From Lacticaseibacillus daqingensis (lineage in GTDB: Bacteria > Bacillota > Bacilli > Lactobacillales > Lactobacillaceae), in the NCBI RefSeq assembly GCF_003946115.1, contig NZ_RHOH01000001.1, positions 468,200 through 532,199 on the forward strand: a DNA stretch of 64,000 nt, written 5' to 3'. Position numbers and translations under genes: made by a program. How positions within the stretch are numbered: position 1 is the stretch's first letter; the number at the start of each line of letters is the position of its first letter. Below, piece after piece: positions 53,507-62,200 of this stretch. A model generated the notes under the pieces. That model saw only the letters and a program-made list of their open reading frames with translations, was not told where the DNA came from and made no database searches.

Positions 53507-54682
53507 TTGTTTGAGAAATCAGTAGAAGAACTCACCAGCATGGGCGCTCAGATCACGACCCAAGAGATCAAGCAGCAACCAGAACTGTGGCAAGAAGCGT
53601 TTGACAATTACACGGCCAAGAAGGCCGACATTGACACCTTTTTGGCCAAGGTGATCGCCGCGGCGAACGGCCAAGTGGTTCGTGTCATTTTTACCGGCGC
53701 TGGGACGAGTGCTTACACCGGTGACACGGTGACCCCTTACCTGCAAAAGCATGGGGACCGCGCCCACTTCCGCTTCGAATCGATCGCAACGACGGACATT
53801 GTGTCCGCACCTTACGACTACTTAGAAGAAAACACGCCGACCATCCTCGTCTCCTTCGCCCGTTCCGGGAACTCCCCAGAATCCGTGAAGACAGTTGAGC
53901 TGGCTGAGCAAGTGGTGAAGAACCTGCACCAGATCACGATCACCTGTGCGCCAGATGGCAAGCTCGCCCTCAAGGCGGAAGGTGAAGCCGACAACCTGCT
54001 GTTGATGCAGCCGGCCGGCTCCAACGACAAGGGCTTTGCCATGACCGGGAGCTTCTCCTGCATGTCCCTGACCGCGATGCTCACCTTCGACCAGACCGAT
54101 GAGGCCAAGAAGGCGGACTACCTGAAGACCATCGTGGCAATGGGTCACGAAGTTATCAGCCGCGAAGCTGAGATCCAGAACCTGGTGGATGAAGACTTCG
54201 ATCGCATCACGTACCTTGGCTCCGGTTCGCTGGGTGGCTTGACGCGTGAAGCGCAGCTGAAGGTGCTCGAACTGACTGCCGGTAAGCTGGCCACGATCTT
54301 CGACACCTCCATGGGCTTCCGTCACGGTCCGAAGTCCTTCGTCAACGACCGCACCCTGGTCTTCGACTTCTTGTCCAACGATGCCTACACCCGTCAGTAC
54401 GACGTGGATGTGATGGAAGAGATCAACGGCGACAAGATCGCCAAGCGCATCGTTGCGATCGGCACGTCACAAGCCAACGACTTCTCCGGTGAAAGCTTCC
54501 TGTTTGCCACCGGCGATCAAGCCTTGCCAGAAGGTTACCAGGCCCTGCCAGACGTGATGTTTGCGCAGACCTTGGCCCTGCTGGCTTCGATCAAAGTGAA
54601 CAACCTGCCAGATACGCCAAGCCCAACCGGGACCGTTAACCGGGTGGTCAAAGGGGTTATCCTGCACGACTACGAAGGCTAA
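53507..54682 (+). CDS. agaS: Galactosamine-6-phosphate deaminase/isomerase, AgaS type
   Basis: A 391-residue protein with two SIS domains. The first phosphosugar loop is FTGAGTSAYTGDT, followed by SFARSGNSPESVK and later YLGSGSLGGLTREA and MGFRHGPKSFVND. AgaS (gnbE) deaminates and isomerizes GalN-6-P to tagatose-6-P. A TTG at 53507 is chosen because GAGGAGGA lies 6 nt upstream; the open frame upstream has no other site. Second gene of the operon. Confidence 0.87.
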   Translation: MFEKSVEELTSMGAQITTQEIKQQPELWQEAFDNYTAKKADIDTFLAKVIAAANGQVVRVIFTGAGTSAYTGDTVTPYLQKHGDRAHFRFESIATTDIVSAPYDYLEENTPTILVSFARSGNSPESVKTVELAEQVVKNLHQITITCAPDGKLALKAEGEADNLLLMQPAGSNDKGFAMTGSFSCMSLTAMLTFDQTDEAKKADYLKTIVAMGHEVISREAEIQNLVDEDFDRITYLGSGSLGGLTREAQLKVLELTAGKLATIFDTSMGFRHGPKSFVNDRTLVFDFLSNDAYTRQYDVDVMEEINGDKIAKRIVAIGTSQANDFSGESFLFATGDQALPEGYQALPDVMFAQTLALLASIKVNNLPDTPSPTGTVNRVVKGVILHDYEG

Positions 54683-54716
54683 TGACCTTTACGGCGGCGC
54701 TTGCCGCCTCCAAATG

Positions 54717-54753
54717 AGCACGCTTCAACAGACAGTCTGAAGTGTGCTGTTTT
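54717..54753 (+). terminator. Intra-operon terminator after agaS
   Basis: AGCACGCTTCA pairs with TGAAGTGTGCT (one wobble), followed by GTTTTG. It separates gnbR-agaS from the PTS genes, which then need their own promoter or read-through. Confidence 0.7.
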
Positions 54754-54831
54754 GGGGGTGGCAACACCCGCTACGCCAGCGCCCGGTGTTCGGGCTACGG
54801 CAAATTGTAAGCAGTAACATTTTTTTACTCA

Positions 54832-54840
54832 GGTACCAAT
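54832..54840. promoter_or_regulatory. GntR half-site upstream of the PTS genes
   Basis: GGTACCAAT matches the right part of the palindrome at 52683-52692, 46 bp before the EIIB start. Confidence 0.4.
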
Positions 54841-54885
54841 GCCATTATTATCGGCGAGCATTTATACACTTAGGGGGTATGAACT

Positions 54886-55368
54886 ATGGCAATTATTGCA
54901 TCACGCATCGATGGCCGTCTGGTACACGGTCAAGTTGCAAACCTTTGGACCACTAAGCTCCAAGCGACCCGTATCATGGTCGTGGACAACGAAGTCTCCA
55001 AGAGCAAGATCGAAAAGAGCGGCCTGCGCATGGCAGCACCTGCCAGCGTAAAGCTGTCTGTTCTCGATATTGACACGGCGGCTGACCACATTTTGGCTGG
55101 CAAGTACGATTCTCAGCGCGTCTTCGTGGTGGCGAAGAAGCCTGAAACGTTCTTGGCACTGGTTCAAAAAGGGGTGCCGATCAAGTCACTGAACGTTGGG
55201 AACATGTCTCAAACCGATGAGACCCGTTCCATCACGAAGTCCATTAACGTCGTTGACGCGGACGTCGAAGCGTTCAACAAGCTCAATGACCTTGGCGTTA
55301 CGCTGACCGCCCAGATGGTGCCAGCTGACGATTCCAAGGACTTCATGAGCCTGCTTAAAAAGGGATAG
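54886..55368 (+). CDS. gnbB: PTS EIIB, mannose family (GalNAc type)
   Basis: A 160-residue cytoplasmic EIIB. The phosphorylated residue is His14 in DGRLVHGQV. It relays phosphate from EIIA to the sugar during uptake through EIIC/EIID. GGGGG upstream of the ATG. First of four PTS genes in order B-C-D-A, the order used for amino-sugar mannose-family systems. Confidence 0.88.
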   Translation: MAIIASRIDGRLVHGQVANLWTTKLQATRIMVVDNEVSKSKIEKSGLRMAAPASVKLSVLDIDTAADHILAGKYDSQRVFVVAKKPETFLALVQKGVPIKSLNVGNMSQTDETRSITKSINVVDADVEAFNKLNDLGVTLTAQMVPADDSKDFMSLLKKG

Positions 55369-55380
55369 GAGGAATAACGA

Positions 55381-56283
55381 ATGATTGCATGGTGGCAAAT
55401 TGTTCTTTTGACGCTGTACGCAGGGTATCAGATCCTCGATGAATTGCAGATCTACTCTTCCATGTCTGCCCCAGTCTTTGCCGGCTTCTTCGCTGGTTTG
55501 GTCATGGGTGACATGAAGGTCGGGTTGACCATCGGGGCTGCGATGCAGCTGACTGTTTTGGGTGTTGGGACCTTCGGTGGGGCGTCCAAGATCGACGCGA
55601 ACTCCGGGACCCTGCTGGCGGTTGCCTTCTCCGTTGGGACGGGCATGAAGCCAGAACAGGCGATCACCGCACTGGCTGTGCCAGTTGCTGCTTTGATGAT
55701 CTACACCGATATCTTGGCGCGTTTCACCAACACGTTCTTTGCACACCGCATCGACAAGTTGGTTGAAGACCAAAACTACAGCGCCATCGAGCGCAACTTC
55801 CTGGCTGGGGCATTGCCTTGGTCACTGTCTCGCATGATCCCTGTTGGCTTGGGCCTGGCCCTTGGCGGTGGGTTCGTGAACACCATCGTTGAATACATCA
55901 ACGGCCCACTGAAGTGGCTGGGCGACGGGCTCTCCGTTGCCGGTGCCGTTCTGCCAGCCGTTGGGTTCTCCATCTTGCTTCGTTACCTGCCAGTTAAGAA
56001 GCACATCGCTTACTTGCTGCTTGGCTTCACCATCACCAGCCTGATGACCACGCTGTTCGGCTCCATTCAGAACATCGGGACCGCGCTGGCAGCTGCGCCT
56101 AAGGTTGCGGCGGGGTTGAACACCTTCAATGGCCTGTCCATGCTGGCCATTGCGTTCATCGGCCTGGCACTGGCACTCATTGCCTACAACCACAGCGCTG
56201 AAATGTTGAAAGCAGCGCCAGTGGCTGCCGCAAAGCAAGCCAACACTTCAGACGAGGGGGAAATCACAGATGACGAACTATAA
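55381..56283 (+). CDS. gnbC: PTS EIIC, mannose family (GalNAc type)
   Basis: A 300-residue membrane permease subunit with about seven hydrophobic segments. GFFAGLVMGDMKVGLTIGA and LTVLGVGTFGGASKID are characteristic of AgaC/ManY-type EIIC. It forms the channel with EIID. AGGAGG lies upstream; its 3' end overlaps the EIID start by 14 bp. Confidence 0.9.
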   Translation: MIAWWQIVLLTLYAGYQILDELQIYSSMSAPVFAGFFAGLVMGDMKVGLTIGAAMQLTVLGVGTFGGASKIDANSGTLLAVAFSVGTGMKPEQAITALAVPVAALMIYTDILARFTNTFFAHRIDKLVEDQNYSAIERNFLAGALPWSLSRMIPVGLGLALGGGFVNTIVEYINGPLKWLGDGLSVAGAVLPAVGFSILLRYLPVKKHIAYLLLGFTITSLMTTLFGSIQNIGTALAAAPKVAAGLNTFNGLSMLAIAFIGLALALIAYNHSAEMLKAAPVAAAKQANTSDEGEITDDEL

Positions 56284-57076
56284 GCTGAATGACCAAGACT
56301 TCAAGCAGATCAATGAACGTTCCCTGTTCGGTTTCCAACTGGGCTGGAACTACGAACGGATGCAGGGGTCAGGGTACTTGTACCACATCCTGCCACAACT
56401 GCGTAAGATTTATGGGGACAACACTCCAGAACTGAAGGAAATGATGAAGACGCACACGCAGTTCTTCAACACTTCCAACTTCTTCAACACCATCATCACC
56501 GGGATCGACTTGGCGATCGAAGAAGAACAGGGCATCAAGGGTAAGGATACCGTTGCCGGGTTGAAAGCCGGTTTGATGGGCTCCTTCGCGGCGATTGGGG
56601 ACTCCATCTTCGCGGCGCTGGTTCCTGCGATCTTCGGTGCGATTGCTGCTAACATGGCCTCCAATGGGAACCCGATCGGGATCTTCATCTGGATCGCGGC
56701 GCAAGTTGCGGTTGACGTCTTCCGTTGGGTTCAACTCAAGTACGCTTACAAAGAAGGGGTCAACCTGGTTACGAACATGCAGCACACGCTGAATGCCCTG
56801 ACCGATGCCGCTTCCTTGATGGGTGTGTTCATGGTCGGCGCCTTGGTCGCAACCATGATCAACGTCAAGTTTGCTTGGGCACCAGTCGTTGGCTCTGTTC
56901 CTTTGAACATCCAAAACAACCTGGACATGATCCTGCCTCGTCTCTTCCCAGCACTCCTTTGCGGTTTCGTTTACTGGATGCTTGGTAAGAAGGGTATGAC
57001 CTCCACGAAGGCCATCTTCATCGTGCTGATCCTTGCGATCGCACTGGGCGCGCTTGGCATCATCGCCAAGGGTTAA
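56270..57076 (+). CDS. gnbD: PTS EIID, mannose family (GalNAc type)
   Basis: A 268-residue membrane subunit. The N-terminal SLFGFQLGWNYERMQGSGYLYHILP and the GLMGSFAAIGDSIFAALVPAI region are typical of EIID. Works with EIIC in amino-sugar transport. ATG at 56270 with GAGGGGG upstream inside gnbC. Confidence 0.92.
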   Translation: MTNYKLNDQDFKQINERSLFGFQLGWNYERMQGSGYLYHILPQLRKIYGDNTPELKEMMKTHTQFFNTSNFFNTIITGIDLAIEEEQGIKGKDTVAGLKAGLMGSFAAIGDSIFAALVPAIFGAIAANMASNGNPIGIFIWIAAQVAVDVFRWVQLKYAYKEGVNLVTNMQHTLNALTDAASLMGVFMVGALVATMINVKFAWAPVVGSVPLNIQNNLDMILPRLFPALLCGFVYWMLGKKGMTSTKAIFIVLILAIALGALGIIAKG

Positions 57077-57105
57077 TCGACAATTTTAGATAAAGGACGG
57101 ATATT

Positions 57106-57486
57106 ATGAGTGAATTGGTACTGGTAAGTCACGGTCAGTTCTGTACGGAACTGAAGAAAAGCGCAGAAATGATCATGGGCCCGCAAGACGGCATCCACAC
57201 AGTGGAATTGCTGCCAAGCGATGGTCCGGAAGACTTCCGCGCAAAGTTCGAGAAGACGACTGAAGGCCTGAGCGACTTCACCGTGTTCGCAGACCTGATG
57301 GGCGGTACGCCTTGCAATGTAGTCGCACGGATCTTGATGGAAGGCAAAGGGTCCTTTGACCTGTATGCTGGGATGAACCTGCCGATGATCATCAGCTTCA
57401 TCAACGGGGAAATGATCGGGATGACCCCGAACATCATTGACGACGCGAAGGCCGGTATCGTTCACGTGAACGATATGCTGTCCTAA
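57106..57486 (+). CDS. gnbF: PTS EIIA, mannose family
   Basis: A 126-residue EIIA of the ManX type with the phospho-accepting His9 in LVLVSHGQF and the DLMGGTPCNVVA loop. It takes phosphate from HPr. AAAGGA upstream. Last of the four PTS genes, followed by a terminator. Confidence 0.88.
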   Translation: MSELVLVSHGQFCTELKKSAEMIMGPQDGIHTVELLPSDGPEDFRAKFEKTTEGLSDFTVFADLMGGTPCNVVARILMEGKGSFDLYAGMNLPMIISFINGEMIGMTPNIIDDAKAGIVHVNDMLS

Positions 57487-57498
57487 GATAAAATTGGG

Positions 57499-57533
57499 GA
57501 GGCTCTGGGCGTGCGCTCAGGGCCTCTTTCTTT
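57499..57533 (+). terminator. Terminator after the PTS genes
   Basis: A GAGG..CTG..GCG stem pairs with CGC..CAG..CCTC, followed by TTTCTTTC. Confidence 0.75.
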
Positions 57534-57558
57534 CGCTTGCGAGATGAGAATCGCCACG

Positions 57559-57594
57559 GTTGGCCTAGACCACTAGGCCCGCACGTGGTACACT
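57559..57594 (+). promoter_or_regulatory. NagR/YvoA (dre)-like operator over the nagA promoter
   Basis: GTTGGCCTAGACCACT (57559-57574) resembles dre sites bound by GntR-type NagR/YvoA. It also overlaps a perfect inverted repeat GGCCTAG-ACCA-CTAGGCC (57562-57579). The -10 TACACT is at 57589-57594, so the palindrome covers the -35 position. It suggests separate control of the deacetylase gene by amino-sugar status. Confidence 0.55.
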
Positions 57595-57639
57595 GGGTAA
57601 TGAAAACGGATAACTTAAAGACGATAAGGAGATCATGTA

Positions 57640-58800
57640 ATGAGCTACTACATTCATGCTGCGAAGTTTTTCCTGAAGAACACAACCGAAAACGGCGGTT
57701 GGCTTGAAGTCACCGATGAAGGCAAGTTCGGCGACTTTATCCCATCATACGGGAAGAAGCCGGAAGGCGAGATCAAGGACTACGGGCAGCAATGGATCGC
57801 CCCAGGTCTGGTCGACACCCACATTCACGGCTCCTTGGGCCATGACGTCATGGACAACGACTGGGACGGCATCAATGAGATGTCTGAAGGTCTGCTGAGC
57901 TGTGGGGTCACCAGCTGGCTGCCAACCACGCTGACCGGTCCGTTCGAACAACTGAACGACGTCTGCAAGACCATCGGTGACCACGCCGGCGAAGAAACCG
58001 GGGCGAAGATCCAGGGCATTTACTTCGAAGGCCCATTCTTCACCGAAGAGCACAAGGGCGCCCAGAACCCGAAGTACTTCCGTGATCCTTCCATCAAGGA
58101 ATATGACGAATGGCAAAAGAGTGCCAAGGGCTTGCTTCAAAAGATGGCCCTGGCCCCAGAACGCGACGGTGCGGTTGAATTCACCAAGCACATGAGCCAA
58201 GACGGCAAGGCTGTTGCCCTGGGTCACAGTAGCGCCACTTACGAACAGGCCAAGGCCTGTGTCGAAGCCGGGGCGACCGTCTTCTGCCACACCTTCAACG
58301 GCATGTCTGGCCTCAACCACCGCGAACCTGGGATGGTCGGCGCCGCAATGTACATGCAGATCGTTGACGATGAACTGATCTGCGACGGCCACCACGTGCG
58401 CCCAGAAGTGGTCGGCTCCCTGATCAAGGAAAAGACCCCAGAACACATCGCTCTGATCACCGACTGCATGCAGGCCGGCATGATGCCAGACGGCGACTAC
58501 ATGCTGGGTGAATTCCCAGTTGTTGTTGCGAACGGGACCGCCCGCCTCAAGGACGGCGCGCACTCCCTGGCTGGCTCCATCCTCAAGCTCAACGACGCGA
58601 TCAAGAACGTTGTGGACTGGAACGACGTGACCCCGGAAGCGGCCATCATGATGGCCGCATACGTCCCAGCCAAGTCTTCCAAGATCGATGACAAGTGTGG
58701 CGCGATCCTGCCAGGTCGTGACGCTGACTTCATCGTCTTGAACGACAACATGACCTTGGCCGAAACCTACCTGGACGGCGTTTCCCGCTACCAGGCTTAG
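57640..58800 (+). CDS. nagA: N-acetylgalactosamine/glucosamine-6-phosphate deacetylase
   Basis: A 386-residue amidohydrolase. Motifs: GLVDTHIHG (metal His pair), YFEGPFF (Glu), LGHSSATYEQ and CHTFNGMSG (His residues), and ITDCMQAG with the catalytic Asp. It removes the acetyl group of GalNAc-6-P or GlcNAc-6-P before AgaS or NagB. By position it corresponds to gnbA. AAGGAG upstream of the ATG. It has its own promoter and a dre-like operator, so it may serve both amino sugars. Confidence 0.88.
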   Translation: MSYYIHAAKFFLKNTTENGGWLEVTDEGKFGDFIPSYGKKPEGEIKDYGQQWIAPGLVDTHIHGSLGHDVMDNDWDGINEMSEGLLSCGVTSWLPTTLTGPFEQLNDVCKTIGDHAGEETGAKIQGIYFEGPFFTEEHKGAQNPKYFRDPSIKEYDEWQKSAKGLLQKMALAPERDGAVEFTKHMSQDGKAVALGHSSATYEQAKACVEAGATVFCHTFNGMSGLNHREPGMVGAAMYMQIVDDELICDGHHVRPEVVGSLIKEKTPEHIALITDCMQAGMMPDGDYMLGEFPVVVANGTARLKDGAHSLAGSILKLNDAIKNVVDWNDVTPEAAIMMAAYVPAKSSKIDDKCGAILPGRDADFIVLNDNMTLAETYLDGVSRYQA

Positions 58801-58833
58801 GCCACACTGCAACCTCTAATGCACGGCTGAATC

Positions 58834-58879
58834 GCCCGTTGCGAGTTAGATGCATCATCTAACCCGTGACGGGCTTTTT
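58834..58879 (+). terminator. Strong terminator ending the GalNAc operon
   Basis: GCCCGTTGCGAGTTAGAT pairs with ATCTAACCCGTGACGGGC with few mismatches and is followed by TTTTT. Confidence 0.88.
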
Positions 58880-59079
58880 GGCGTCTCAGTGAGGGAAAAA
58901 TTTTCAATGCTTATTTGACATATTATTGACGCTAAAAAGAGACCGAAAAGATGACATATTTTGTCTAATGGTACCGTCACAAAAAATATAAACGGAATTT
59001 TCAAAAGTTGAATGTGGCCTGAAATGGCTGATTCCAAGGCGTTTACATCGTAGTGTTTCATCACTGTTTTGATAAATGG

Positions 59080-59108
59080 TTGCGAGACGTAACTACTGTC
59101 GGTAGACT
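59080..59108 (+). promoter_or_regulatory. Promoter candidate of the large adhesin
   Basis: TTGCGA, a 17-bp spacer and TAGACT, 93 bp before the start codon. The preceding 58880-59079 is AT-rich and has no convincing gene. Confidence 0.5.
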
Positions 59109-59201
59109 GGGTTCAATAAGAGTGTAGTAATCCGAAAATTAAATTAGGTAATGTGTAGGCCTGGCCATAGTTGAGTGGGGATACTGTGACAGGAGGGCAC
59201 T

Positions 59202-62200
59202 ATGAGAAATCAGCAGTTAAGGAGTACGAATCCAACCGCCAAGAACTACCGGATGTATAAGGCCGGGAAGTTTTGGCGATTTGCGTTCACCATGTTTGCA
59301 GGGACGATGATCGGGACAGGGGTCGTGGTTGGCACCAGTCTGATCAGCGACTCGGGCATTCAGGTGGTCCGGGCGGCCAAGGGTGATCCGATAACGTCTG
59401 AATCGCGGCCGGTGGACTTGGGAAATCTAATTAATGGCGTCATGGTTCACGCGACCGTGACGGTTCAAGGGATCGATGATGGTTCTGGGCATATTGATAT
59501 CCATCAACCGGTCACCGTTACCGTAGACGGTTTGCCGCCGGAAGTACTGTGGGAAGATATTTCGATCGCCAATGCCGCGACAGGGGTAAAATCTGAGCGC
59601 ATCCGATTAGATTTTTCGATTGTCGACACCGTGACGGGATGGTTTGGCACGTATAAAAGTACCCATGTCACAGGGGCCCAGGGCTTCAAGTACGAGATCC
59701 CGGCGGACACACTGACTGAGATATTTGGCGAAACCGGGGGCCAGATGGAGGTGTACGTGCAGCCTCTTTCCCAGAAGCCAACAATCCCGGGTGATGCAAT
59801 TGTGTCGAATAACGACGGGGATGTAACACCCACGGATGGCACTGGGGACACGGGTGATACCGGTGACACCGGCAACACGGGCGACACCGGTGACACCGGT
59901 GACACAGGCGATACGGGCGATACCGGAACGGTCACGCCGGCAACAGACGCACTGACCGTCAACTACCGCTACCTAGATGAAAACGGGGAAATCGCTGGCA
60001 CTGCGCAAACGCAAAACATAGATGAGACGGGCAAGATTGATTTTACGCCGTACAATCCGCCGGCCGGTTACGCCTTCACCGCGAGTGAGACAGAGCTCTC
60101 TGATACGGGTATGCTTGCGGGGGATATTCAGACTGCAACTGAAGGGGCGACCGATTTTGCGAGCTTGAATAAGCTGATGAGTGGCTTTAGCATGACGAAG
60201 CCAAGCACTTTTTTGGACGGTGACATCCACAGCATTACCATCACCTATCACGGCAAAAAGTCCGCCGCTGCACCGGTGACGGTGAAGTTCGCCAACGAGG
60301 ACGATCCGGAGGACATCCTCAGAGCCGACATCAAGCTCCCCGGTAACCTGGGAGACACCGTTGATTTTTCCAGCATCGATAAGACGCTTGAACACTACAC
60401 GCTGGACTCAAGTCGCGATGGGACTGCGCAAACGCTGACGTTTAGCGACCAGCCGCAGACGGTCACGGTGTACTACAAAGACATCAAGTACACCGCAACG
60501 GTCAAGCTCGTGGACGAAGACGGTAATCCGGTGACCAACGTGCGGGGGGAATCCGAGTACGTGCTCGGTCCGGCCGTGTACAACACCAAGTTCAACATGG
60601 ATCACCCGGATTTTGCGCCAGGGTTTGAAGTCGATGGCTACACGGTTGTGGCCGGCACCCCAGATTCATTCTACATGGGGGATAACAACGACCTGGTCTT
60701 CGTGGTGACCTACCAGAAGAAACAGGGCTCAGGCGTGGTGGACCTGATCGATCAGGCGACCAACCAGGCCGTTGAGACGGATAAGCAAACCGAATACGCG
60801 TATGACGGGGCGCTGGGCGACACCGTTGATTTTGCGGCGCTCGGCATCGATAAGACGATTGACGGGTACGTCTTGGTGCAAGACAACACCCTGGCCGCGC
60901 ACACCATCGCTGAAGACGATAAGCCGGTTGTCATTTTTTACAAGAAAAAGGCCGCGGTGACCGTGGAGCTGGTGGACAGCAATGGCTCGGTCCTAGACTT
61001 GGCTGACCAAGAAACCACGTACACCTTCGACAGCACTGCGGCGGGTGAAATCGGGGTCGGGGATGTCGTCGACCTCAGCACGGTCGCTATTGACAAAGAT
61101 GTGCCGGGTTACACGCTGGTCAGCGACCCGACGACCAGTGACTACACGGTCACGGATGGCGAAAACCTGCTCAAGATTCAGTACGAAAAGATTGCCAATG
61201 GCACCCTGACCGTGTCGCTGGTCGATGAATCGGGCAACGCCCTGAAGAACACGGATGGTCAGTCGGCCTACACCCTGACCGGTGAGGCAGGGACGGCAAT
61301 TGACTGGACCAAGGCGGCCATCAACAAGACCGTTACCGGCTACACGCTGAAGGCGGATCTGACGACTGAGCCGTACACCTTCACCAAGACGGCCGACAAG
61401 CTGCAACTTGTTTACATTAAGGACAAGCAGACGGTGTTCACCCCGGATGATCCGGGCACGCTTGGCGACCCGACCGGCACGATGCAAAAAGATTTAATCG
61501 CGACCGTGACGGTGAACGTGAAGTACACCGGCGATGCGGGTCTCACGGGCTTGCCGAGCGAAAAAGACGATGTGTCTGACGTGACGGTGTACCGGACGGC
61601 GACAACTGATGCCAATGATAAGGTCACCTATACGCCGTGGACAACCGACCCATCCGGTGTCGGTGGGAGCAACGACACGGTCCTCATCGCGGCCTTGGTT
61701 GACAATCAGACCAACATTCCAACTGTTAGCGGGGCGACTGGGCGCTTTTTGACGGGGACGAACCAAGACATTACGTCGGCCGACATTCAGTCCGGTGGCC
61801 TCGGTGCGGCGAACGTGACGAGTGCACAGCCAGTGAACGTTGGCTCAATGACGGCAACCCCATACACGGTCACCCGCACCGTGAACTACACGGCTGTTGC
61901 GCCGGACCTTCAGTGGCACGATGCGCCGGATGATCCGAGTGACCCGCTTTACGCCGAGACCCATAAGACGTTGACGGTGACCGTCAACACGGTGAAGGAC
62001 GGCGAGACGACCAAGGCGGTTGACACACAGACGCTTGAGTTGACTCGTCAGTACCAATTTGATGCCAACGGGTCGTCTAACGAAGCCACGGACTATGGCG
62101 AGTGGACGAAGACGACCGACTATCAGACGTACACCCCGGCAGTCATTGCCGGTTATACGGCGACACCCGCAACCGTCACAAGCACCAGCGCGACAGAAGC

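Noticed and set aside
58855..59064. 69-residue minus-strand frame before the adhesin
   Set aside because: No ribosome binding site; it spans the terminator of the GalNAc operon and an AT-rich promoter region.
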